Made by a program: the position numbers and the translations under genes
Assembly (NCBI GenBank): GCA_026874595.1
Contig: CM049311.1
Span: forward strand, 47,435,676-47,499,675
Length of the DNA: 64,000 bases
Direction of reading: 5' to 3'
DNA from: Sipunculus nudus
Lineage: Eukaryota; Annelida; Sipuncula; Golfingiida; Sipunculidae
Notes under the pieces: model-generated
Told to the model about the DNA's origin: nothing
The model's input: the letters and a program-made list of their open reading frames with translations, nothing else
The model's database searches: none
Shown: one piece after another, positions 54,501-55,590 of the stretch
Layout of the letters: the number at the start of each line of letters is the position of its first letter
Position numbering within the stretch: the first letter of the stretch is position 1

Positions 54501-54832
54501 ATATAACACATTTATGTGAAACACGAATGATATCTGGGATGGGAAAATCAGAAGATACACATCTAAGGTAATTAAACAGAAATCTACATATTATTCTAAG
54601 GTTATAACAATAGGAGATATTCATGTCATTGTTATGGGGATCTGTGACACCTATAAGTGACAATTAAATGGCAACAAGCCCCTTTAGATGAAGCTGTTGT
54701 GACTGACCTCTGCAGTGAGTCTTGGGCCAACAATATCCAGCAAACACTGAGCTACAATTGCATGTTCCATCTTAGCAGCAGATGACAAGTTACTGGTTGT
54801 ACCACTCTTTCTGGATGGCTTCTGCATGCCCA
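2490..54832 (-). CDS. DNHD1: DNHD1-like divergent dynein heavy chain, internal part (32 exons, 1,496 codons)
   Basis: Minus-strand gene running from 54832 down to 2490, open at both window edges. I joined 32 exons by hand; every junction is GT-AG and all phases match, leaving one frame without stops. Fragment residues: AAA1 end to AAA2 start 1-110, AAA2 111-294 (Walker A GPPGSGKS 116-123, SPATISRA 258-265), AAA3 about 385-671 (Walker A GPPGSGKT 455-462, Walker B FIDDVN 520-525), AAA4 about 758-1070, CC1 1071-1290, tip about 1291-1416, CC2 from about 1417. AAA4 reads GQIGSHLA where dyneins have GxGGxGKQ, and FTARD where they have FTDTQ, so it should not bind ATP. Axonemal and cytoplasmic heavy chains keep a recognisable AAA4 P-loop, which points to DNHD1, a dynein-like protein tied to the sperm flagellum in mammals. 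The family is certain from motif order; the DNHD1 assignment is inference. Confidence 0.75.
2729..3376. other. Intron w31-w32
   Basis: AT-rich intron of 648 bases with nothing recognisable apart from splice signals. Confidence 0.75.
3377..3457 (-). CDS. DNHD1: DNHD1-like exon w31: stalk tip
   Basis: Fragment residues 1390-1416 plus one base: VESYLARGTDGQLGVTGEG and the following six residues. It sits where dyneins have 'xxxxxYxxNPxFxPExV'. The acceptor is 'attttacaag' and the donor CTG|GTAAAT. Weakly conserved; placed by phase on both sides. Confidence 0.78.
3611..3766. repeat. 78-bp direct tandem duplication in intron w30-w31
   Basis: The stretch starting 'caattataattaacatgatg' at 3611 is repeated at 3689 with only a few differences (for example 'catgaaac' for 'cataaaac' and 'taaagac' for 'taatgac'). 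The copies abut exactly. The rest of this 655-base intron is plain AT-rich sequence. Confidence 0.9.
4113..4256 (-). CDS. DNHD1: DNHD1-like exon w30: microtubule-binding-domain-like tip
   Basis: Fragment residues 1342-1389 plus one base. WKNMQQTMNDTMKFVDMLHN aligns with 'WxxAKKxLxDxxFLxxLxxF' of the dynein tip. The acceptor 'cacatcatccag' and donor ACAG|GTGAAA were selected because both phases then fit the neighbouring exons. The open frame continues past the donor, so a longer exon cannot be fully excluded. Confidence 0.85.
4766..4994 (-). CDS. DNHD1: DNHD1-like exon w29: CC1 end and stalk tip
   Basis: Fragment residues 1266-1341 plus one base. VERLRGFQNPTMLVGQVMEM matches 'ITEVRSFKNPPxxVxxVMEA', and VMVLIGKKS matches 'VCVLLGxKP', the segment that enters the microtubule-binding domain. 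A polar stretch of about 30 residues (EDQSGRFSTSSTSTRMTQ) follows. The acceptor is 'ctatatttag' and the donor AAAG|GTTTGT. Confidence 0.92.
4995..5531. other. Intron w28-w29
   Basis: Intron of 537 bases. No repeats or elements recognised. Intron 4257-4765 next to it is likewise featureless. Confidence 0.7.
5532..5677 (-). CDS. DNHD1: DNHD1-like exon w28: stalk CC1, charged coiled coil
   Basis: Fragment residues 1217-1265. It is almost entirely lysine, glutamate, arginine and alanine helix (for example EANLKTRQVKAKEDHATAMK), as expected for the distal dynein stalk. The acceptor is 'gtgtgttacag' and the donor CAG|GTGGGT. Leaves in phase 0. Confidence 0.9.
5810..6190. repeat. Dispersed element with GGACAGAC-rich tail
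   Basis: A 'cttgtgacctctgaccacat' segment leads into two purine-rich 'acagacggacagacagac'-type tracts (about 5957-5995 and 6136-6180). This style of 'gtgacc...tgacc' body plus 'ggacagac' tail recurs at 19460-20570 and 47270-48590. No coding capacity was recognised. Confidence 0.5.
6350..6625. repeat. Degenerate tandem repeat, 'gtgtccataata' units
   Basis: About eight imperfect units containing 'gtgtccataatagag' or 'ccattatatg(g/a)atgtgtc', spaced roughly 30-45 bases. They lie in the 2.4-kb intron between w27 and w28. The remainder of that intron (6630-8058) is AT-rich with nothing recognised. Confidence 0.6.
8059..8106 (-). CDS. DNHD1: DNHD1-like exon w27: 48-nt microexon in CC1
   Basis: Fragment residues 1201-1216 plus one base, encoding PSDPRFLKYWADEEL. 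The acceptor is 'ccttgttatag' and the donor TGG|GTAAGA. Phase 1 on both sides and a length of 48 mean skipping would keep the frame, so it could be a cassette exon. No dynein motif is visible; it was placed by splice sites and phase. Confidence 0.72.
8107..9149. other. Intron w26-w27
   Basis: Intron of 1,043 bases, AT-rich, with no repeat array or element recognised. Confidence 0.65.
9150..9400 (-). CDS. DNHD1: DNHD1-like exon w26: stalk CC1 with acidic insert
   Basis: Fragment residues 1117-1200 plus one base. VLSTLEHTRKDAKNMREQI and later ATVLEKLKAKAG are helical heptad-like segments, matching 'GLxKLxxTxxxVxxLQxxL'. Residues 1185-1200 contain a run of acidic residues (SEEEEEEDDLL) not usual in axonemal stalks, which suggests a flexible or binding insert in CC1. 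The acceptor is 'cttttgtaacag' and the donor TCAG|GTCAGT. Confidence 0.92.
9590..10010. repeat. Dispersed repeat with two diverged internal copies
   Basis: 'tgaccttgaagatccaggtc' plus the following 'caaggtcaccaattttc' recurs in diverged form near 9775 ('tgaccttgaaaatgaagatt', 'caccagttttc'), about 160 bases later. It looks like part of the tgacc-type dispersed family. Confidence 0.5.
10030..11105. repeat. Dispersed composite repeat in intron w25-w26
   Basis: Contains an internal pair 'tttggtgactgta' near 10132 and 10277 (about 150 bases apart), each within a longer similar stretch starting 'aagatgcatc'. A second pair is built on 'aaggtcatgacc' and 'cccatatctat' (near 10507 and 10761). An open frame at 10837-11106 shows no protein family and I treat it as chance. 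Confidence 0.5.
11375..11515 (-). CDS. DNHD1: DNHD1-like exon w25: start of stalk CC1
   Basis: Fragment residues 1070-1116 plus two bases. VYVGPTTYKRFMNTFKYIYK matches 'NYVTPTSYLELIxxFxxLL', the motif that opens the dynein stalk. KQKAEERTNTVNRL starts the coiled coil, corresponding to 'KRxExxxxxxRL'. The donor AA|GTAAGG leaves phase 2. Confidence 0.92.
11516..12480. other. Intron w24-w25
   Basis: Intron of 965 bases. A weak 'acaggtggtcacctgatcaa' stretch near 12320 recalls the MITE-like elements at 29.4-30.0 kb, but nothing else is supported. Confidence 0.55.
12481..12684 (-). CDS. DNHD1: DNHD1-like exon w24: AAA4 to stalk, with a charged insert
   Basis: Fragment residues 1002-1069 plus two bases. 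LANIHSFALKECCQIPW fits the 'xxxVHxSVxxxSxxF' helix. After it comes a charged segment of about 40 residues (including MTQVKVHEKKKDQLRTAV) that is longer than the usual short link to 'RxxYVTPTSYLELI' and appears specific to this protein. The donor is AA|GTAAGA. Confidence 0.88.
12685..13192. other. Intron w23-w24
   Basis: Intron of 508 bases, with nothing recognised beyond the splice sites. Confidence 0.7.
13193..13324 (-). CDS. DNHD1: DNHD1-like exon w23: AAA4 late
   Basis: Fragment residues 958-1001 plus two bases. YPGLLSGCQMIWMCDWPQES matches 'FPSLVNCCTIDWFxxWPxEA', including the tryptophan-proline pair. The acceptor is 'gttctgtttgcag' and the donor TCAG|GTCAGT. Confidence 0.94.
13345..14547. 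repeat. 34-bp minisatellite filling intron w22-w23, starting at the splice donor
   Basis: About 36 head-to-tail units of 33-34 bp fill all but about 20 bases of the 1,223-base intron. On the plus strand a unit reads 'tattatgactgagatgtgtg' followed by 'ctttacttaggtgg'. On the gene strand the first unit begins with the GT of the donor (14547) and differs from the next unit at two positions, intron +5 and +15. Variants with 'tttttcttag', 'ttggctgag' and 'ccttatttatg' alternate in longer blocks, so higher-order copying has occurred. Confidence 0.95.
14548..14687 (-). CDS. DNHD1: DNHD1-like exon w22: AAA4 middle
   Basis: Fragment residues 912-957 plus two bases. IDLMKFFVSRVKTNLRILIC matches 'xxxxxFFIxRVRxNLHIVLC', followed by LPPGHKLLRLAA for 'MSPVGxxFRxRxR'. 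The acceptor is 'tgtttttcag'. The donor CCAG|GTAATG is the first base of the 34-bp minisatellite. Confidence 0.94.
15098..15281. repeat. 92-bp tandem duplication carrying an exon end and splice donor
   Basis: Copy one (15098-15189) and copy two (15190-15281) are almost identical. Copy two includes the last 27 bases of exon w21, its donor and the start of the intron. Copy one therefore gives a decoy exon end (CTGGTAAAAT preserved) 92 bases downstream. The rest of this 567-base intron is featureless. Confidence 0.92.
15255..15362 (-). CDS. DNHD1: DNHD1-like exon w21: AAA4 after Walker B
   Basis: Fragment residues 876-911, phase 0 at both ends. It begins ARDLEEE directly after LFT. Canonical AAA4 reads LFTDTQIxxE, so the Walker B aspartate is replaced by alanine 876. 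VNSLLVCGEYPHLFSNDEME matches 'INxLLNSGEVPNLFxxDExE'. The donor CTG|GTAAAA has a second copy 92 bases downstream through a tandem duplication. Confidence 0.94.
15700..15815. mobile_element. Small MITE-like inverted element
   Basis: 'aaaaaccttggtaacac' near 15702 is roughly mirrored by 'gtggttattaaggttttaac' near 15790. The interior 'aaccactttgctggaatgac' and 'gtggtcttgagagtggtt' are typical of the same short inverted family seen at 29.4-30.0 kb. The ends are diverged, so the call is weak. The rest of intron 15363-15996 is featureless. Confidence 0.35.
15997..16183 (-). CDS. DNHD1: DNHD1-like exon w20: AAA4 core with degenerate Walker A
   Basis: Fragment residues 813-875. ANFLLVGQIGSHLATLCKLA aligns with 'GNALLVGVGGSGKQSLxRLA'. 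The fold-defining hydrophobics are kept, but the P-loop GVGGSGKQ is GQIGSHLA, losing the lysine. HNNFFDGLRSALRVTGSEGK matches 'xxxFxxDLKxLYxxAGxEGK'. The exon ends MLTILFT, in the Walker B strand. The acceptor is 'ttttttttttcag' and the donor ACG|GTGAGT. Confidence 0.93.
16184..16807. other. Intron w19-w20
   Basis: Intron of 624 bases with a short poly-G run near 16366. Otherwise plain AT-rich sequence. Confidence 0.7.
16808..16974 (-). CDS. DNHD1: DNHD1-like exon w19: AAA4 N-terminal helices
   Basis: Fragment residues 758-812 plus two bases. LTRYNEEFGNIHLDIMLSE matches 'LxxYNxxxxxMxLVLFxxA', and VLSHLVKMHRVLS matches 'AxxHVxRIxRVLR', the helix before the AAA4 P-loop. The acceptor is 'gttgctcaccag' and the donor ACAG|GTATTG. 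Confidence 0.92.
16975..18130. other. Proximal part of intron w18-w19
   Basis: AT-rich sequence with no supported coding or repeat feature. The whole intron (16975-21990) is 5.0 kb and its remaining parts are listed as repeats. Confidence 0.55.
18135..19030. repeat. Dispersed repeat beginning 'tgacccatgggtcatgacgc'
   Basis: Starts with a motif ('gacccatgggt', 'cgctcagctg') shared with 45905-45945. It contains two diverged copies of 'ggccatattggacttctgac' / 'cagacattatggatttctga' about 125 bases apart (near 18654 and 18777). No open frame resembles a transposase or reverse transcriptase. Confidence 0.5.
19460..20570. repeat. Long dispersed repeat, 'tgaccttgacctttgacc' family, with GGACAGAC tail
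   Basis: At least five diverged subunits of about 125-150 bases each carry 'tgaccttgacctttgacc' and 'gtaggtaagccatatatgac'-like or 'ggaaggtt(t/c)gg(g/a)atgaaaag'-like blocks. The 3' end has a purine-rich 'ggacagacggaaggacgacg' run and closes with 'cagctgagctaaaaa' (20555-20570). The same tail ends the element at 47270-48590. No coding region was seen. Confidence 0.7.
20655..21245. repeat. Degenerate tandem repeat rich in 'ttttgtcc'
   Basis: About 20 imperfect units of roughly 29-31 bases, such as 'ttttgtcctatggcattttg' followed by 'tcacagatg'. A 146-codon open frame (20841-21281) arises from this periodic sequence and encodes only repetitive cysteine/phenylalanine-rich text, so I do not call it a gene. 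Confidence 0.85.
21991..22095 (-). CDS. DNHD1: DNHD1-like exon w18: AAA3-AAA4 connector
   Basis: Fragment residues 723-757, phase 0 at both ends. NLHDYFVTFPTDHRTYQRP sits where dyneins have 'xxFGDFxxxxxxxRxYEEL'. The acceptor is 'gttttgtcttcag' and the donor AAG|GTGAGA. The conserved arginine-x-tyrosine pair is visible. Confidence 0.88.
22410..22800. repeat. Dispersed repeat, copy 1
   Basis: Shares with 23255-23450 the blocks 'gctttttcaggaggcg', 'aaggaattttctctatcaaa' and 'tatctttccatgaaaacca', in the same order and orientation but with a longer middle part. The two copies are about 840 bases apart in intron w17-w18. Confidence 0.65.
23255..23450. repeat. Dispersed repeat, copy 2
   Basis: Second, shorter copy of the element at 22410-22800: 'gctttttcaggaggcgacct', 'aaggaattttactctgtcaa' and 'tatctttccatgataaacat' occur in order. 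A weak TTATT microsatellite lies further on at 23819-23845. Confidence 0.65.
23819..23845. repeat. (ATT)n microsatellite
   Basis: Eight or so consecutive ATT triplets in intron w17-w18. Confidence 0.9.
24044..24196 (-). CDS. DNHD1: DNHD1-like exon w17: AAA3 C-terminal helices
   Basis: Fragment residues 672-722, phase 0 at both ends. VVSLWSHELKRIIRDRICR matches 'xxxLWxHExxRVFxDRLxxxxD' of dyneins; the FADLQWFDEL helix follows. The acceptor is 'tgtgactgcag' and the donor GAG|GTATGA. Confidence 0.94.
24197..24973. other. Intron w16-w17
   Basis: Intron of 777 bases, AT-rich. No element recognised. Confidence 0.65.
24974..25144 (-). CDS. DNHD1: DNHD1-like exon w16: end of AAA3
   Basis: Fragment residues 615-671, phase 0 at both ends. 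VLRPSPLPGRRHYIFTVKDL matches 'xLxPTPxKxHYxFNLRDLxRV', the diagnostic AAA3 C-terminal motif, and ends MCFQ like 'xVFQG'. The acceptor is 'gtaattacag' and the donor CAG|GTAACC. Confidence 0.95.
25145..25834. other. Intron w15-w16
   Basis: Intron of 690 bases. Nothing recognised. The 469-base intron 25910-26378 and the 470-base intron 26529-26998 are likewise plain. Confidence 0.65.
25835..25909 (-). CDS. DNHD1: DNHD1-like exon w15: AAA3 after the sensor arginine
   Basis: Fragment residues 590-614, phase 0 at both ends. RHFAVLNLPAAQNESLKNV continues the 'TPRFxRHF' motif. The acceptor is 'tgactttgcag' and the donor GAG|GTAAAA. Confidence 0.92.
26379..26528 (-). CDS. DNHD1: DNHD1-like exon w14: AAA3 sensor region
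   Basis: Fragment residues 540-589, phase 0 at both ends. LLRQMLDDKVLC matches 'LLRQxxDxxGxYD', IEGLVIFSAMC matches 'IxDixFxAAMGPP', and LSPRLL joins RHFAVLN of the next exon as in 'LTPRFLRHFNVL'. The acceptor is 'tgtttttcag' and the donor CTG|GTCAGT. Confidence 0.94.
26999..27099 (-). CDS. DNHD1: DNHD1-like exon w13: AAA3 Walker B
   Basis: Fragment residues 506-539. KRLQVFIDDVNLPSPDEQG matches 'KRxVVFVDDLNMPxxxxYG', so the Walker B aspartates are intact. The acceptor 'tatattcag' before GTTTTG is fixed by phase from w12. That acceptor and the first exon bases are themselves part of the adjoining 26-bp tandem repeat. The donor is GAG|GTAATA. Confidence 0.93.
27091..27427. repeat. 26-bp minisatellite overlapping the acceptor of exon w13
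   Basis: About 13 units of 26 bp ('atacaaaacctgaatatatg' plus 'ataaat'), with one 'gtataaatgg' variant. On the gene strand each unit reads 'tatattcag' followed by GTTTTGTATA. That is the real acceptor plus the first ten bases of exon w13, and the array runs into the exon at 27099. Confidence 0.93.
28181..28200. repeat. 20-bp perfect palindrome
   Basis: 'acttgcccagctgggcaagt' is exactly self-complementary, in the GC-richer part of intron w12-w13. It may be part of an old repeat; no function is inferred. Confidence 0.85.
28340..28438 (-). CDS. DNHD1: DNHD1-like exon w12: AAA3 between Walker A and B
   Basis: Fragment residues 473-505 plus one base. The acceptor is 'gctgcttacag' and the donor CAAG|GTAATA. 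RLVFSGASTAKQLQQFVE matches 'xxNFSAQTTAxxxQxxIE' of AAA3, with VEANIYHRQ as the following helix. Confidence 0.92.
28439..29219. other. Intron w11-w12
   Basis: Intron of 781 bases, AT-rich, with nothing recognised. Confidence 0.65.
29220..29334 (-). CDS. DNHD1: DNHD1-like exon w11: AAA3 Walker A
   Basis: Fragment residues 435-472 plus one base. The acceptor is 'tctgttgacag' and the donor CAGG|GTATGA. GQNVLLVGPPGSGKTAMI is a complete P-loop (455-462), like 'KPVLLVGPTGTGKT' of dynein AAA3. The preceding IRTHLFMEF matches 'VRxxxLLxLLL'. Confidence 0.95.
29389..29540. mobile_element. MITE-like element 1
   Basis: Begins 'acaatgaaacctgcaaatag' and ends 'gaggtttacctgtatgt', so its ends are imperfect inverted repeats around 'aaacctg'. 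The interior has paired 'tagaggtgtctgtgatatag' and 'taataaagaagtggctataa' blocks. Short, AT-rich and non-coding. Confidence 0.5.
29786..29967. mobile_element. MITE-like element 2
   Basis: The ends 'tacagtagaacctgtc' and 'acaggtttcactata' are inverted repeats. The interior carries alternating 'gaccacctgtc' and complementary 'gggtggtctcataaaacag' blocks, so the whole can fold on itself. Non-coding, in the intron between w10 and w11. Confidence 0.6.
30000..30069 (-). CDS. DNHD1: DNHD1-like exon w10: AAA3 before Walker A
   Basis: Fragment residues 411-434. The acceptor is 'ccaccacag' and the donor ACA|GTAAGT. LLGEVFIDTVDT matches 'FxxIlVPTxDT', the conserved threonine-aspartate-threonine strand just before the AAA3 P-loop. 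Confidence 0.9.
30604..30684 (-). CDS. DNHD1: DNHD1-like exon w9: AAA3 N-terminal segment
   Basis: Fragment residues 384-411, with split codons at both ends. The acceptor is 'acctgcag' and the donor CCAG|GTCAGT. VFDYYVDESGEWDPWQS matches the 'VYDYxVDxxxxxWxxW' segment that opens AAA3 in dynein heavy chains. Confidence 0.92.
30685..31887. other. Intron w8-w9
   Basis: Intron of 1,203 bases, AT-rich. No element or array recognised. The 534-base intron 30070-30603 and the 483-base intron 32092-32574 are also plain. Confidence 0.6.
31888..32091 (-). CDS. DNHD1: DNHD1-like exon w8: helices before AAA3
   Basis: Fragment residues 316-384. The acceptor is 'ccccacatcag' and the donor GC|GTAAGT. MFKTCIDLLSAML matches 'LVQSLCRLLESLL', and HIERLYLFCLIWSFGGLL matches 'LExxFLFSLIWSxGGxL' of dyneins. 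This is the helical bridge between AAA2 and AAA3. Confidence 0.92.
32575..32639 (-). CDS. DNHD1: DNHD1-like exon w7: AAA2 to AAA3 helical connector
   Basis: Fragment residues 295-315 plus two bases. It encodes VLQRAFQKTVDAVSQYVIGE and fits the helix where dyneins have 'PALxFVRKNCKE'. The acceptor ('ataatctgaag') has a weak pyrimidine tract and was chosen by phase; the donor CAG|GTATGG is good. Confidence 0.75.
32640..39251. other. 6.6-kb intron w6-w7
   Basis: The second-longest complete intron. It is AT-rich with only short chance open frames on both strands. Near 35540-35645 a stretch ('gactggttagaggtagtg', 'gatttcaagcccc') faintly resembles a tRNA-derived SINE. I see no exon or tandem array in it. 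Confidence 0.55.
39252..39338 (-). CDS. DNHD1: DNHD1-like exon w6: AAA2 C-terminal part
   Basis: Fragment residues 266-294, phase 0 at both ends. The acceptor is 'attttttacag' before GGTATTGTG and the donor is CAT|GTGAGT. GIVYVDKTVLGWQPIAKSW continues the SPATISRA motif of w5, as in dynein 'CGMVYxDPxxLGWxPxxxSW'. A 4.4-kb intron, mostly minisatellite, lies between the two halves of this motif. Confidence 0.93.
39833..43735. repeat. 48-bp minisatellite filling most of intron w5-w6
   Basis: About 81 units of 48 bp, each containing 'gagactgagtgtatcaggct', 'gtgtggctgtggtgctgtca' and 'atgttaca'. It covers about 3.9 kb of a 4.4-kb intron and stops 6 bases from the donor of exon w5. Blocks of 16 units (about 767 bp) are copied: 40599 onward recurs at 41366, and a related block recurs at 42613. 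Because 48 is a multiple of three, long open frames appear in several frames of both strands (up to 416 codons). They encode only the 16-residue repeat MLQRLSVSGCVAVVLS or its counterparts and are not genes. Confidence 0.95.
43742..43849 (-). CDS. DNHD1: DNHD1-like exon w5: AAA2 sensor and arginine-finger region
   Basis: Fragment residues 230-265, phase 0 at both ends. VRLIFETDDISSSSPATIS followed by RA matches 'MxLIFEVxDLxxASPATVSRCG', including the SPAT-SR arginine (264). The usual cysteine after that arginine is alanine here. The donor GCT|GTAAGT is strong, and the 48-bp minisatellite starts 6 bases into the intron behind it. Confidence 0.95.
44237..44323 (-). CDS. DNHD1: DNHD1-like exon w4: AAA2 Walker B
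   Basis: Fragment residues 201-229, phase 0 at both ends. The acceptor is 'tatttacag' and the donor AAG|GTTAGC. TTWLCLDGPLLSSWADSF matches the AAA2 Walker B strand 'KWIVFDGPVDAxWIENM'; the aspartate is kept. It follows a 7.3-kb intron, the longest complete one in the window. Confidence 0.92.
44324..45480. other. Distal part of the 7.3-kb intron w3-w4
   Basis: AT-rich sequence with nothing recognised. The rest of this intron, up to 51597, holds the elements listed next, plus plain AT-rich sequence at 45950-47260 and 49570-51597. Confidence 0.55.
45483..45519. repeat. (TA)n(CA)n microsatellite
   Basis: Uninterrupted TA dinucleotides followed by four or five CA units. Confidence 0.95.
45905..45945. 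repeat. Short fragment of the 'acccatgggt...cgctcagctg' family
   Basis: 'caagggacccatgggtaacg' followed by 'gcgctcagctg' matches the start of the repeat at 18135, in the same orientation. No longer similarity was traced. Confidence 0.55.
47270..48590. repeat. Dispersed repeat with tandem internal copies and 'agctgagctaaaaa' tail
   Basis: Two diverged copies, about 685 bases apart, share 'ccatggtcaaagttgggcaa' (47291, 47974), 'gtggttttgatattaggcag' (47611, 48292) and an 'acatctaactgtatg' block (47739, 48420). The second copy ends in a GGACAGAC-rich run. A hairpin-like end follows, with 'tttagctcag' at 48549 and its reverse complement 'ctgagctaaa' at 48574. The tail matches that of the element ending at 20570. 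Confidence 0.75.
49230..49560. repeat. Degenerate tandem repeat, 'catgtcatatgtgacc' units
   Basis: Around a dozen imperfect copies of 'atgtcatatgtgacccatgt' and 'cataggagaccatgtcac'. Spacing varies at roughly 25-55 bases. Confidence 0.75.
51598..51866 (-). CDS. DNHD1: DNHD1-like exon w3: AAA2 Walker A
   Basis: Fragment residues 111-200. The acceptor is 'tttgcag' before GTATTATAC and the donor is AGA|GTATGT. GIILAGPPGSGKSTVLQCL is a complete P-loop (residues 116-123). DWVDGIFTTAWKKANR matches 'EWTDGLLSxxxRxAN' of AAA2. Between them, residues 137-158 are a serine/threonine/asparagine-rich insert where most dyneins have a short strand. The segment MNPLVVDDLSLMFGHLNQ replaces 'INPKAITMGQLYGxFD'. 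Confidence 0.93.
51867..52368. other. Intron w2-w3
   Basis: Intron of 502 bases with nothing recognised. Confidence 0.7.
52369..52576 (-). CDS. DNHD1: DNHD1-like exon w2: AAA2 entry
   Basis: Fragment residues 42-110 plus one base. The acceptor is 'tttcttgcag' before AATCACATC and the donor is CAGG|GTAGGT. IFKQIVKDVFSGLPEPP corresponds to the 'FxGLIKDLFPGLE' segment of dyneins. KAMQLYAVSQVQQG corresponds to the 'KVIQLYETxxVRHG' helix that leads into the AAA2 P-loop in the next exon. Residues 59-72 are an insert rich in serine and alanine. Leaves in phase 1. Confidence 0.9.
53780..54240. repeat. Pyrimidine-rich degenerate minisatellite in intron w1-w2
   Basis: About 16 units of roughly 27-29 bases such as 'tctctttgtctgcctctctg' plus 'ttgtctgtc', pyrimidine-rich on the plus strand. 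It yields a 156-codon open frame of serine/leucine/cysteine text that I do not regard as a gene. The rest of the intron (52577-53779) is plain. Confidence 0.85.
54708..54832 (-). CDS. DNHD1: DNHD1-like exon w1: end of AAA1 to AAA2 connector
   Basis: Fragment residues 1-41. The acceptor is 'ctacag' before TGGGCATG and the donor is GAG|GTCAGT. The exon enters with two bases of a split codon and leaves in phase 0. KMEHAIVAQCLLDIVGPRL matches the 'EDVLLIRALRDxNLPK' helix that precedes AAA2 in dyneins. A serine/threonine/lysine-rich stretch (residues 4-21) replaces the usual 'VLVMAGxLKR' region. This is the most upstream exon in the window; the previous one is beyond 64000. Confidence 0.8.
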
Positions 54833-55590
54833 CTGTAGCTAAAACAACATAGGTTATCATGTGTACATCAAATACATCTGTAATAACCACACTGCAATGG
54901 TCCATTACATTATAAGGATGAAAACAATGATCTTAGGTTCTAAGCTGTCATAATTTACAGAAAAGGTAGATTAGGATAGAAAGGTGAGCTTAAGACCCTG
55001 ATATATAATGACTTATTTTCAGTATGAAACTATATCTGGGCCACATATATGAATGTAAACAAAGTGTATGTACCTCTGCAGATCTTTCCAGTGGATTTAC
55101 TATATTTCACAGTTGATTAAAATCATTGCATTGTCCTGATGGCATAAACATGTGGTAAATTCAGCACCTATATCTGTACGGCTAACAACAGGTAAGCTAT
55201 TAGCATGTATGCACAAATGATCCTGAATATCAGGCTAGGTCAGCAACTGATAAAGTGTGGGTGATTTTCCTGTTAATGGCAGTGGACAAATAAAGTTCTG
55301 TAATGTGTCATTCACAACAACAGAAAACATCATGCAGGGTGGACAATACTAAACAACACTTAAGGGTTGGTCACCTTAAGAGAATTATTCATACTTCTTT
55401 AGGTAAAATGCCAGTGAAACTGTTGGTTGGACACTCAAAATAAACCTTAAAATGTTTCATCTTGCAACTGTCTCATATAAAAGTATTTTCCTCATAACAT
55501 TTCAGCGAGAACTGAAAGAATAACAATGGAAAGTTCTAGGATGGTTATAGCCAGTGTATGAAGGTAACCTGGCAACATATATGATGCCAG
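54833..55590. other. Intron upstream of w1, unique part
   Basis: AT-rich sequence with no exon or element recognised, between exon w1 and the satellite array. Confidence 0.6.
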